This document shows positions 1-4,957 of a stretch of DNA of 5,810 bases, one piece after another (position 1 is the first letter of the stretch; each line of letters begins with the position of its first letter). Position numbers and translations under genes: made by a program. This DNA comes from Candidatus Zixiibacteriota bacterium (GTDB taxonomy: Bacteria; SM23-81): positions 1 to 5,810 of the forward strand of contig DAOVRJ010000164.1 in NCBI GenBank assembly GCA_030628225.1. The letters are read 5' to 3'. Below the pieces are notes generated by a model, which worked only from the letters and a program-made list of their open reading frames with translations, was not told where the DNA came from and made no database searches.

Positions 1-303
1 CTAGCCCATCCGGGAAGCATGGACAGGGATGATTTGATTCCCTACCTGGTGGATTTGGGCCTGGATGGGTTGGAGGCCTTTCACTACCGGCACGGCAAGG
101 AAGCTGCTAAACACTACGTTTTGTTGGCCCATCACCATGGCCTGCTGTTTACCGGCGGCTCTGATTGTCATGGAAACCGATTTGGCCAGGGTGCTATAAT
201 GGGTCGGGTTCGGGTTCCCTACCACTGTGTCACTGCCCTGAAAAAGCGCAAGCATTGGCTGCAGCTGAGATTGTCAAGCTCCTCGAAGGAGGATACAACC
301 TGA
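1..303 (+). CDS. PHP-domain phosphoesterase, C-terminal part (5' end outside window)
   Basis: The frame is open from the first base and gives 100 residues before TGA. It begins LAHPGS, the 'AHP' motif of PHP-family metal-dependent phosphoesterases, and later has TGGSDCHG (encoded around 151-174), matching the family's C-terminal metal-binding 'GSD.HG' motif. Between them, GLDGLEAFHYRH resembles the 'G.dGiEv....h' stretch of the TrpH/YciV group, whose members hydrolyse 3',5'-nucleoside bisphosphates or similar small phosphoesters in the cytoplasm. The N-terminal metal ligands lie outside the window, so the exact substrate cannot be assigned. The last four bases overlap the next gene (CTGA), and that gene's Shine-Dalgarno lies inside this frame, so the two are probably translationally coupled. 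The PHP fold is a confident call from the paired motifs; the nucleotide-phosphatase role is inferred from family resemblance. Confidence 0.85.
   Translation, partial: LAHPGSMDRDDLIPYLVDLGLDGLEAFHYRHGKEAAKHYVLLAHHHGLLFTGGSDCHGNRFGQGAIMGRVRVPYHCVTALKKRKHWLQLRLSSSSKEDTT
286..302 (+). promoter_or_regulatory. Shine-Dalgarno deciding a CTG start
   Basis: AAGGAGG at 286-292 is followed by 7 nt and then CTG at 300-302. This frame offers no ATG, GTG or TTG at a usable distance from it. The CTG starts a lysine-rich n-region and hydrophobic core typical of a signal peptide, and it forms a CTGA overlap with the upstream stop. The in-frame ATG at 165 lies deep inside the PHP gene and would put 45 implausible residues before the signal peptide. 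Confidence 0.75.
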
Positions 304-2183
304 AAAAACTAAAGGGGTTCTATTTCTGCACCCTGGTTTTAATCCTCCTTTTGTTCTCTCCTTTGCGGATGATAGCCGAGGCAGGGGAATCAAGCTCCCT
401 GGATGTGATTCGCCGGGCCCAGCTCAGGGGAGAGCTGGACGACGAGACAGCGCTGGTGTATCGGGTTTGGGCCGTTCTGGACCCGGAACGGCTCCCGCCT
501 GAATTCTCCGGCCAGCCTCAGAGGCTGGTCAAATCGCTGACCCCGTTGTTCCTGGAGGTTCGCTCCCGCTGGGATGAGCTTCGTCCGCAGGCCAAGGCAG
601 CGCTGGCTCCCTATCTGCTGCGGCCCACCGAGCCCGGTCAGGAGCCCCTCCTCTACGGCCACTCCTATTCCGTTCCGGCGGTCTATCACGACAGCCCGGG
701 CGGCCACTTGCGCATCTGGTACGTCACCTCCACTAACGACAGCCCGGATCTCGTCTATACTTACGGGGACACCATCCCCGACTGGATCCACATCTGCGCC
801 GAGGTGTTCGACCACGTCTGGGAAACGGAGGTGGATTCCCTGGGTTACAGGTCGCCTCCGGCCGACGGCTCCTGGTATGGCCAGGAGGACTACGGAGGCG
901 ATTCCCGCTACGACATCTACGTCGAGGATCTGAACCGCCATCGGGTTTACGGTTACGCCATGAGCGAGTTCAACACGCCGGGTGTAGCTCCCCGCGCCTA
1001 TACCAGCTACATCGTGGTGGACAACGATTACTCCAGCACCCTGTATCCGACTTCCGGGGAGGACGGCTTGATGGTCACCGCCGCCCACGAGTTCTTCCAC
1101 GCCATCCAGTTCGCCTACGACACCTTGGAGGAGAGATTCTTCATGGAGATCTCCTCCACCTGGATGGAGGATGTGGTCTATGATGCGATCAACGACTATT
1201 ATAACTATCTCTCCCATTCCGGGCATTCCTCCATTTTCAGCCGTCCGGAGCTCTCCCTGACCACCTTTGATGGATTTTACGAGTACAGTAGCTGTGTGTA
1301 TGGCCATTATCTCTCCAAGAGATTTGATCGCCTTATCATGAGGGAGATCTGGGAGGGTTGCGTCCAGCAGACGGCGTTGGCAGCCATGGATGAGGCCTTG
1401 AACGCCCGGGGCAGCGATCTGGCCTCGGCCCACAACGAGTTTGCCGTCTGGAACTATTTCACCGGTTCCCGGGCCGACACGGCCCTCTACTATCCAGAGG
1501 GGGACCGATATCCTCAGGTCAAGATCTATTCCGACAACCTGCATTCCAGCTATCCCGTGGAGATGGATTCCGTGTCTCATCCTCCCCAGCCTCTGGGAGC
1601 CAGCTATGTTTGTTTCTTGACCCAGGATACCCCGGGTGGTTTCCGGGTCGAGTTTAATGGCCGGCCAAAGGTTACCTGGAATGCCGCCCTGCTGGGCGTT
1701 GGACCGCCCCATGAGGTGGTGCAGATTCCCCTGGATGGTTTCGGGCACGGCCAGGGGCAGATGTTCAACTGGAGCGGTTATCAGCAGGTGGCCCTTGTGG
1801 TCACGCCGTTCGCTCTCTCGGGTTCCAGCGTGCAGTATGCTTACCAGGCGATGCCTGACTCCAGCCTGATCGGGCCGGACCAGTTCGTCACCGCCTTGGG
1901 CCAGAACTATCCCAGCCCCGTGGCCGGGGACAGGACGGTGATTCCCTTTTCCATCGCCCGGGGGGGAGAGGTTTCCATGCGTATCTTCACCCTGGAGGGC
2001 CAGTTGGTGCGCCGGTTCGACTGGGGTTACCTGGACCCCGGACAGTACTATGGGCCTGATCGGGGGACGGGAGATTGGGACCTGACCAATACCGCTGATG
2101 AGCTGGTGGCCGCCGGGGTGTACCTCTATCAACTGCGCCTGGGAGATCACGTGGAGACCAGGAAGATGGTGGTGGTGAGATAG
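300..2183 (+). CDS. Secreted HExxH metalloprotease with C-terminal FlgD-Ig/sorting-like domain (MXAN_6640-like)
   Basis: 627 residues from the CTG start. Residues 2-28 are a Sec signal peptide: KKLK n-region, core LVLILLLF, probable cleavage after AEA before G29. The middle carries a zinc metallopeptidase motif, HEFFH at residues 263-267, followed by WMEDVVYD (288-295), whose E290 (or E283) could be the third zinc ligand as in gluzincin-type enzymes. The surrounding YDIYVEDLN and YIVVDNDY recall the MXAN_6640-type putative metalloproteases; this is recall, not a search. From about residue 535 (QNYPSP) to the end the protein has the FlgD-like Ig/'Por secretion' tail pattern: VSMRIFTLEGQLV, GVYLYQLR, terminal KMVVVR. 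That tail suggests export followed by surface attachment or type IX-like sorting. The protein looks complete. The stop TAG at 2181-2183 coincides with the edge of the downstream inverted-repeat cassette. The peptidase fold is well supported; its substrate is unknown. Confidence 0.85.
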   Translation: MKKLKGFYFCTLVLILLLFSPLRMIAEAGESSSLDVIRRAQLRGELDDETALVYRVWAVLDPERLPPEFSGQPQRLVKSLTPLFLEVRSRWDELRPQAKAALAPYLLRPTEPGQEPLLYGHSYSVPAVYHDSPGGHLRIWYVTSTNDSPDLVYTYGDTIPDWIHICAEVFDHVWETEVDSLGYRSPPADGSWYGQEDYGGDSRYDIYVEDLNRHRVYGYAMSEFNTPGVAPRAYTSYIVVDNDYSSTLYPTSGEDGLMVTAAHEFFHAIQFAYDTLEERFFMEISSTWMEDVVYDAINDYYNYLSHSGHSSIFSRPELSLTTFDGFYEYSSCVYGHYLSKRFDRLIMREIWEGCVQQTALAAMDEALNARGSDLASAHNEFAVWNYFTGSRADTALYYPEGDRYPQVKIYSDNLHSSYPVEMDSVSHPPQPLGASYVCFLTQDTPGGFRVEFNGRPKVTWNAALLGVGPPHEVVQIPLDGFGHGQGQMFNWSGYQQVALVVTPFALSGSSVQYAYQAMPDSSLIGPDQFVTALGQNYPSPVAGDRTVIPFSIARGGEVSMRIFTLEGQLVRRFDWGYLDPGQYYGPDRGTGDWDLTNTADELVAAGVYLYQLRLGDHVETRKMVVVR

Positions 2184-2204
2184 TATCATATGACCCTATG
2201 AGGG
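2183..2204 (+). repeat. Left terminal inverted repeat (IRL)
   Basis: Starts GTATCATATGACCC and continues TATGAGGG. It matches the reverse complement of 3905-3926 at 19 of 22 positions: 7 matches, mismatch, 6 matches, mismatch, 5 matches, mismatch, 1 match. It overlaps the last base of the metalloprotease stop codon and the TAG stop (2196-2198, minus strand) of the second cassette gene. It also contains most of a small hairpin, ACCCT-ATG-AGGGT (2193-2205), poorly conserved in the right repeat. Confidence 0.75.
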
Positions 2205-3053
2205 TATGGTTTGTGCATTAGCCTGTTGTTGGATTTGAGAGATAGTCATTTGTTTGCTCTTTGGCAACTTGTTTTTTTCAGGTATCAGGTCCAGATACTG
2301 TTGGACGACTCGTTTGCTGAGTTTGGTGATATGGACGATTTGGTCAAGTTCAGTGATGCGGTGTTGGTAGACGGTTCGGACTGCCTCGAAGTCGCGGATG
2401 TATCGGTCCACGGATTCTTTGGCGTGGTGGGTTTTGCTGGCGATGGTGGGGGTAAGATAGCCCTGCAGGTACAGGGCGATGATCTCTCTTTTATGGGTGA
2501 TGGCACCGGAGAGGTCGTGGATGTTGCCTCTGGTGGGCAGGATGCGGCCGGTGGTTCTTTGATATTCGTTGACATAATCGCTGACCACCGCGTCGCAGAC
2601 ACCCAGCAGGACTGCCAGGTCCAGTTGTGAGAGCAGGGCGCCCTGGTCATAGGTTTCATCACACCAGCGGACCATGCGTCTGATGCGCAGCCGGCGAGAG
2701 GAGAAGCCCTCTTTGAGCGATTCGATGTCCTCATCGGCTAGGAAGGTCAACAGCACAGGTTTGAGGCGGGTGGTGGCGATGCATTGGCCCCGTTTTGGTC
2801 TGTCCTCGATGTCGACGGCCATCCAGACCAGCTGGCCGTAGTTTATATAGATGCCTTCTTTTTGGGGTTTGGCCAGGATGAAGTAGTGCTGGATGAGGCC
2901 CAGGATGTCATCGACGATGGCCTTGGCGCTGATTTCTCCTTTGTCGTAGCCATAGTGGTTGAGGAAGCGGTAGATCAGCAGTTGTCTGAGGGATTTATCG
3001 TTGATGCGCCGGAACTTCTTCAGGTTGATGTCTGTTTTGGTCATTTTCTGCAC
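2196..3053 (-). CDS. DUF1670-like multi-HTH protein B, paralog of protein A (second gene of the element)
   Basis: 285 residues from the GTG at 3053; the open frame extends upstream to 3185, but that part is the shadow of gene A. It follows gene A's order: helical N-terminus, strand-rich middle, then ETYDQGA (133-139), DLAVLL (145-150), TRG (174-176), D180, ITHK (185-188), LYLQGY (194-199), SKTHHAKESVDRYIRDF (206-222) and a last helical HTH-like part (about 233-256). Residues shared with A include YDQGA, DLAV, TRG, D, HK, LYL.GY and KT.H...SV.RY.R.F. The spacing from YDQGA to HK is nearly identical in both (about 50 residues). The C-terminus (SKQMTISQIQQQANAQTIPS) is Q-rich, and its last codons and stop lie in the left inverted repeat. 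Equal length and common ancestry suggest a heteromeric pair made in similar amounts. Function is unknown; an element-mobility role is inferred. Confidence 0.75.
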   Translation of the reverse strand: MQKMTKTDINLKKFRRINDKSLRQLLIYRFLNHYGYDKGEISAKAIVDDILGLIQHYFILAKPQKEGIYINYGQLVWMAVDIEDRPKRGQCIATTRLKPVLLTFLADEDIESLKEGFSSRRLRIRRMVRWCDETYDQGALLSQLDLAVLLGVCDAVVSDYVNEYQRTTGRILPTRGNIHDLSGAITHKREIIALYLQGYLTPTIASKTHHAKESVDRYIRDFEAVRTVYQHRITELDQIVHITKLSKRVVQQYLDLIPEKNKLPKSKQMTISQIQQQANAQTIPS

Positions 3054-3852
3054 GGTTTTCTCCTTTTTTTCCCGCCGCTTCTGGGTGAAGCAGCAGTTGG
3101 AGTCTTTGGTTGTTCGGTGATTGGAACTGTTTGAAAAGCTCGATGTATTCGGTGATGAGTTTGTCGGAGAAGCCGGTGACCACACGGATCTGCCCTGGTG
3201 AGAAGTTTTGGTTACACAGTCCGATGATCTGAGTGAACTGCCTGAGGTAGCGGAGCACAGAGGTTTCGGAGTGGTTGGTTTTGTGTTCGATTTCGGTGAA
3301 CTGGTAGCCTTTGAGATACAGGTCGATGATCTGGGTTTTGTGGGATAGTCCCGGTCCCATGTCTTGTTTCCAGCCTCGGGTGATGACGAAGTAGCCTTTT
3401 TTGCGTAGGGCTCGGATGTCGCGTTTGACGGTGGCTGGGCTGGTGGTGAGCATCACAGCCAGGTCTTCGTAGCAGAGCACGGCCCCTTGATCGTAGGCTT
3501 CTTTGGACAGCCGCAGGAGACGGTGGCGCCTGAGACCGGCCAGGCCACTGGTGGCCAGCACCTGAAGGTCCGAGCCCAAGTCGTTGAGGGTGAGGGTGAC
3601 GGTGATCTTTCGAGCCAGGGCGATGTGTTTGTTGGGTGGTTCATCGGCGGCGACGGCTTCGTAGGCGATCTGTCCGGATCTAAGCTTGATGTTCAGGTGT
3701 TCGTTGAAGTAGGCTGAGATCTGTCTGAAATAGGCCTCAGCGATTATCGGGGTGAGATTGAAGTCCTGGGCGATCCTTTGAATGATGGCGCTTTTGACAT
3801 TTTTCGACTGCAATCTCTTGATTCCATAGGCGTCTCTTTCTGGCACTTTCAT
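2995..3852 (-). CDS. DUF1670-like multi-HTH protein A (first gene of the element)
   Basis: 285 residues from the ATG at 3852 (one more if the adjacent ATG at 3855 is used). I recognise it from memory as DUF1670-like; its biochemical activity is unknown to me. A helical N-terminal region (about 1-60) is followed by a strand-rich piece (75-100), then the signature EAYDQGA (118-124), a winged-HTH-like segment with EDLAVML and TVKRDIRAL (129-150), TRG (158-160), DMGPGLSHK (164-172), a second HTH-like segment (173-206) and a third (about 217-242). The last 25-30 residues are charged and low in complexity. No DDE/RNase H, HUH, or serine/tyrosine recombinase motif is evident, so it looks like a DNA-binding protein. 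It is a paralog of the next gene, which starts inside it (59-bp overlap). Placement between inverted repeats suggests a transposase subunit or an element regulator; that role is inference. Confidence 0.75.
   Translation of the reverse strand: MKVPERDAYGIKRLQSKNVKSAIIQRIAQDFNLTPIIAEAYFRQISAYFNEHLNIKLRSGQIAYEAVAADEPPNKHIALARKITVTLTLNDLGSDLQVLATSGLAGLRRHRLLRLSKEAYDQGAVLCYEDLAVMLTTSPATVKRDIRALRKKGYFVITRGWKQDMGPGLSHKTQIIDLYLKGYQFTEIEHKTNHSETSVLRYLRQFTQIIGLCNQNFSPGQIRVVTGFSDKLITEYIELFKQFQSPNNQRLQLLLHPEAAGKKGENRAENDQNRHQPEEVPAHQR
3060..3065 (-). promoter_or_regulatory. Shine-Dalgarno deciding a GTG start for the second cassette gene
   Basis: AAGGAG (minus strand, 3065-3060) lies 6 nt before GTG at 3053-3051. 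The in-frame ATG at 3044 is 15 nt away, too far for this site. The site sits at the end of an A7 run (3070-3064) within the 3' end of the first gene, so translation of the pair is probably coupled. Confidence 0.7.
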
Positions 3853-3857
3853 CATGA

Positions 3858-3862
3858 CCTCC
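3858..3862 (-). promoter_or_regulatory. Shine-Dalgarno of the first cassette gene
   Basis: GGAGG on the minus strand precedes two consecutive ATG codons. The first (3855-3853) is only 2 nt away, the second (3852-3850) is 5 nt away, so the second ATG is the likelier start. Confidence 0.7.
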
Positions 3863-3890
3863 GTGAGAAAAGATTCACTTTCTGACTCCT

Positions 3891-3919
3891 AATATACAAC
3901 ACATCTCTCATGGGGTCAA
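3891..3919 (-). promoter_or_regulatory. Sigma70-type promoter of the cassette genes
   Basis: On the minus strand, -35 TTGACC (3919-3914) and -10 TATATT (3896-3891) are separated by exactly 17 nt. Transcription should start near 3884, leaving a leader of about 30 nt before the first start codon. The -35 lies within the right inverted repeat. Confidence 0.7.
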
Positions 3920-3926
3920 ATGATAC
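3905..3926 (-). repeat. Right terminal inverted repeat (IRR) carrying a -35 box
   Basis: Read on the minus strand it starts GTATCATTTGACCCC and continues ATGAGAG, pairing with 2183-2204 at 19/22 positions. TTGACC at 3919-3914 inside it serves as the -35 element of the cassette promoter, so protein binding to this end could also repress transcription. Confidence 0.75.
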
Positions 3927-4018
3927 GAACTTACGGTAGGCTGGAGTCAGCGAACAGCGTTTTGAGTCCTTTTGAAAGGCGATTATGGCTTTAGCACGCC
4001 CAGATTTTAGAAAAAACG
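3927..4018. other. Intergenic stretch between the element and the operon terminator
   Basis: No gene is supported here. It probably contains the sequence that followed the metalloprotease stop codon before insertion. I see only short direct repeats (GAGTC at about 3945 and 3964, CAGCGAA/CAGCGTT) and no convincing plus-strand terminator. The shift from G+C-richer to A+T-richer sequence falls around its right end. Confidence 0.5.
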
Positions 4019-4053
4019 AAAAAAGCCACCCACTTACATCGTGGATGGCCTTT
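4019..4053 (-). terminator. Intrinsic terminator of the minus-strand operon
   Basis: On the minus strand, stem GCCATCCAC (4049-4041), loop GATGTAA and stem GTGGGTGGC (4033-4025) form 9 pairs, one of them G-U, followed by TTTTTT (4024-4019) and soon another T run. The G-U pair becomes an A-C mismatch in plus-strand RNA, so the minus orientation is favoured. Confidence 0.85.
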
Positions 4054-4097
4054 CTAAAGGTGATTATATACTTCCCAAATTCAAAAGGGGAAAGGGA

Positions 4098-4128
4098 AAG
4101 GCCACCTGCAAGGCGTGCAGATGGCCTT
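4098..4128 (-). terminator. Second hairpin upstream of the terminator, related in sequence
   Basis: On the minus strand AAGGCCATCTGCA (4128-4116) pairs with TGCAGGTGGCCTT (4110-4098) around a 5-nt loop: 13 pairs including one G-U. The following TTTCCCTTTCCCC is pyrimidine-rich rather than a clean U tract. It lies 22 nt after the membrane-protein stop and may act as a first, weaker terminator or protect the mRNA 3' end. Confidence 0.6.
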
Positions 4129-4149
4129 AAATAATGTTAAAAGATTCTA

Positions 4150-4929
4150 TTAGCTATCCTTTTTTGTAATACTATTCTGCTTCTTGGTTTGGCCAGTATG
4201 GAAGTCCTCTTGTACAATGTCAAAAGCGGGAGGTTGAACTTCCCTATTTGGTTCTGTTACGACATCAAAATCTGGAGGTTTAACATTTTCATCTGGTTTC
4301 GGATCTGGAATACCTTGTGCGTCGTTGGTTTGTTGAGACAAATCTTTGGATTCAGCCATTGTCTCCGTCCTCCTTTCTCGAAAATTAGTTATCTTCGCTT
4401 CTGACCATTTATTGATGGTAACAAGAATTGATAGAGCAAGAATTAGAATGAATACAATGCGAATGAAAAAGCGGCTGCGTTTGAGGCTCTGAACCTTATG
4501 ATCTATCTGTTTGCGGTTTATATTTAAGTTGTCTTTCATCCCCTCTGACAACTTATAATAAATAGTTATCAGCTCATTATTGTCGAAGAATTCGAGATTT
4601 ATCGGTATCTTAATAAGATCAAGAAGCTGTACTGCGTTGAAAAGGATATTCCATGCAATAGTGAGGCAGAACAAAAGTAAACCGCTGACAATAATTATCA
4701 GCCATTCGAGAAAAGCTGTTGGTGGCAAAATTGAATCAAAAATACGATTTCCAAAGAATGCAAATGCACCGAATAGAAAGGTAAGCGCTGTAAGATATTT
4801 AAAGGCTTTGTCTTCAAGCTTTGTTGAGCGCTTTATCTCTTCCGAAAAAACATCTTTGGAGAGATAATAAAGCTCCTTGTATTTTTCAAAGTTCCTTTGT
4901 TTGGTTTTGTCTTCAGGTGAATTGTTCAT
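4150..4929 (-). CDS. Three-helix membrane protein with duplicated cytosolic tail motif
   Basis: 259 residues; I do not recognise it as a named family. A charged N-terminus ends in KRSTKLEDKAFKYL and leads into hydrophobic helices at about 43-62, 74-97 and 153-172. A soluble linker (about 100-150) and a hydrophilic C-terminal tail (about 173-259) complete it. The 'LxDKAxxxL' stretch entering the first helix weakly resembles SLATT or Pycsar-type membrane effectors; this is a resemblance only. The tail has two copies of a 13-residue motif (ENVKPPDFDVVTE and REVQPPAFDIVQE) and an internal ribosome-binding site. It lies 28 nt after the M78 peptidase gene in the same direction, so they are probably co-transcribed; its own Shine-Dalgarno is weak, suggesting dependence on upstream translation. 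A membrane location is well supported. A role as peptidase substrate or partner is inference. Confidence 0.75.
   Translation of the reverse strand: MNNSPEDKTKQRNFEKYKELYYLSKDVFSEEIKRSTKLEDKAFKYLTALTFLFGAFAFFGNRIFDSILPPTAFLEWLIIIVSGLLLFCLTIAWNILFNAVQLLDLIKIPINLEFFDNNELITIYYKLSEGMKDNLNINRKQIDHKVQSLKRSRFFIRIVFILILALSILVTINKWSEAKITNFRERRTETMAESKDLSQQTNDAQGIPDPKPDENVKPPDFDVVTEPNREVQPPAFDIVQEDFHTGQTKKQNSITKKDS
4207..4290 (-). repeat. Duplicated 13-residue motif in the membrane-protein tail
   Basis: Residues 214-226 (ENVKPPDFDVVTE) and 229-241 (REVQPPAFDIVQE) repeat with a 15-residue period and share PP.FD.V..E. The DNA copies also resemble each other (AACCTCC…TTTTGA…), consistent with a tandem duplication followed by drift. 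A short proline-anchored acidic repeat of this kind could be a docking motif. Confidence 0.65.
4359..4376 (-). promoter_or_regulatory. Internal Shine-Dalgarno and ATG inside the membrane-protein gene
   Basis: On the minus strand AAAGGAGG (4376-4369) precedes an in-frame ATG (4359-4357) by 9 nt. It is much stronger than the site before the gene's own start. Initiation here would give a 69-residue soluble product (MAESKDLSQQ… to the common stop at 4150) made of the tail only. Confidence 0.6.
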
Positions 4930-4957
4930 ATAACATCATGCCAAGCGTTATTTGGAG

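Larger units (their letters stand above)
2183..3926 (-). mobile_element. Putative two-gene insertion element, DUF1670-like, 1744 bp
   Basis: Imperfect 22-bp inverted repeats (19/22 matching) at 2183-2204 and 3905-3926 enclose exactly two overlapping minus-strand genes with nothing else between. A consensus-like promoter begins inside the right repeat, and the second gene's stop codon lies inside the left repeat, so the unit is compact as in insertion sequences. Joining the outer flanks (…GAGATA + GAACTT…) still gives a TAG stop for the upstream metalloprotease, consistent with an insertion at that stop codon. I see no target-site duplication and no known transposase catalytic motif, so mobility is inferred from architecture. 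An alternative is a fixed two-gene regulatory unit whose repeats are operators, but repeats placed precisely outside both genes favour a mobile element. Confidence 0.65.

Noticed and set aside
165-299. Upstream extension of the metalloprotease to an ATG at 165
   Set aside because: It lies inside the PHP gene in another frame, has no Shine-Dalgarno of note, and would bury the signal peptide behind 45 unrelated residues.
390-2189. A 599-residue open frame on the minus strand opposite the metalloprotease gene
   Set aside because: Its product is low in recognisable motifs and rich in G, V, H and I as expected of an antisense shadow of a G+C-rich gene. The plus strand has a signal peptide, zinc motif and sorting domain.
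2193-2205. ACCCT-ATG-AGGGT hairpin as a bidirectional terminator
   Set aside because: Only 5 pairs with a 3-nt loop and no T run on either side; more likely part of the repeat sequence.
2211-3717. Plus-strand open frames opposite the DUF1670-like genes (for example 2211-2630, 2784-3134, 3487-3717)
   Set aside because: No Shine-Dalgarno or recognisable motif; they mirror the two paralogous minus-strand genes.
2196-3852. Hidden DDE, HUH or serine/tyrosine recombinase motif in the two cassette proteins
   Set aside because: I looked for a spaced D-D-E, H-x-H and recombinase-type R/H/Y or S patterns; nothing sits in a convincing context in both paralogs.
2174-3935. Target-site duplication flanking the inverted repeats
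   Set aside because: The flanks read …GAGATA and GAACTT…; no direct repeat longer than about 2 bases is seen, also after shifting the boundaries by a few bases.
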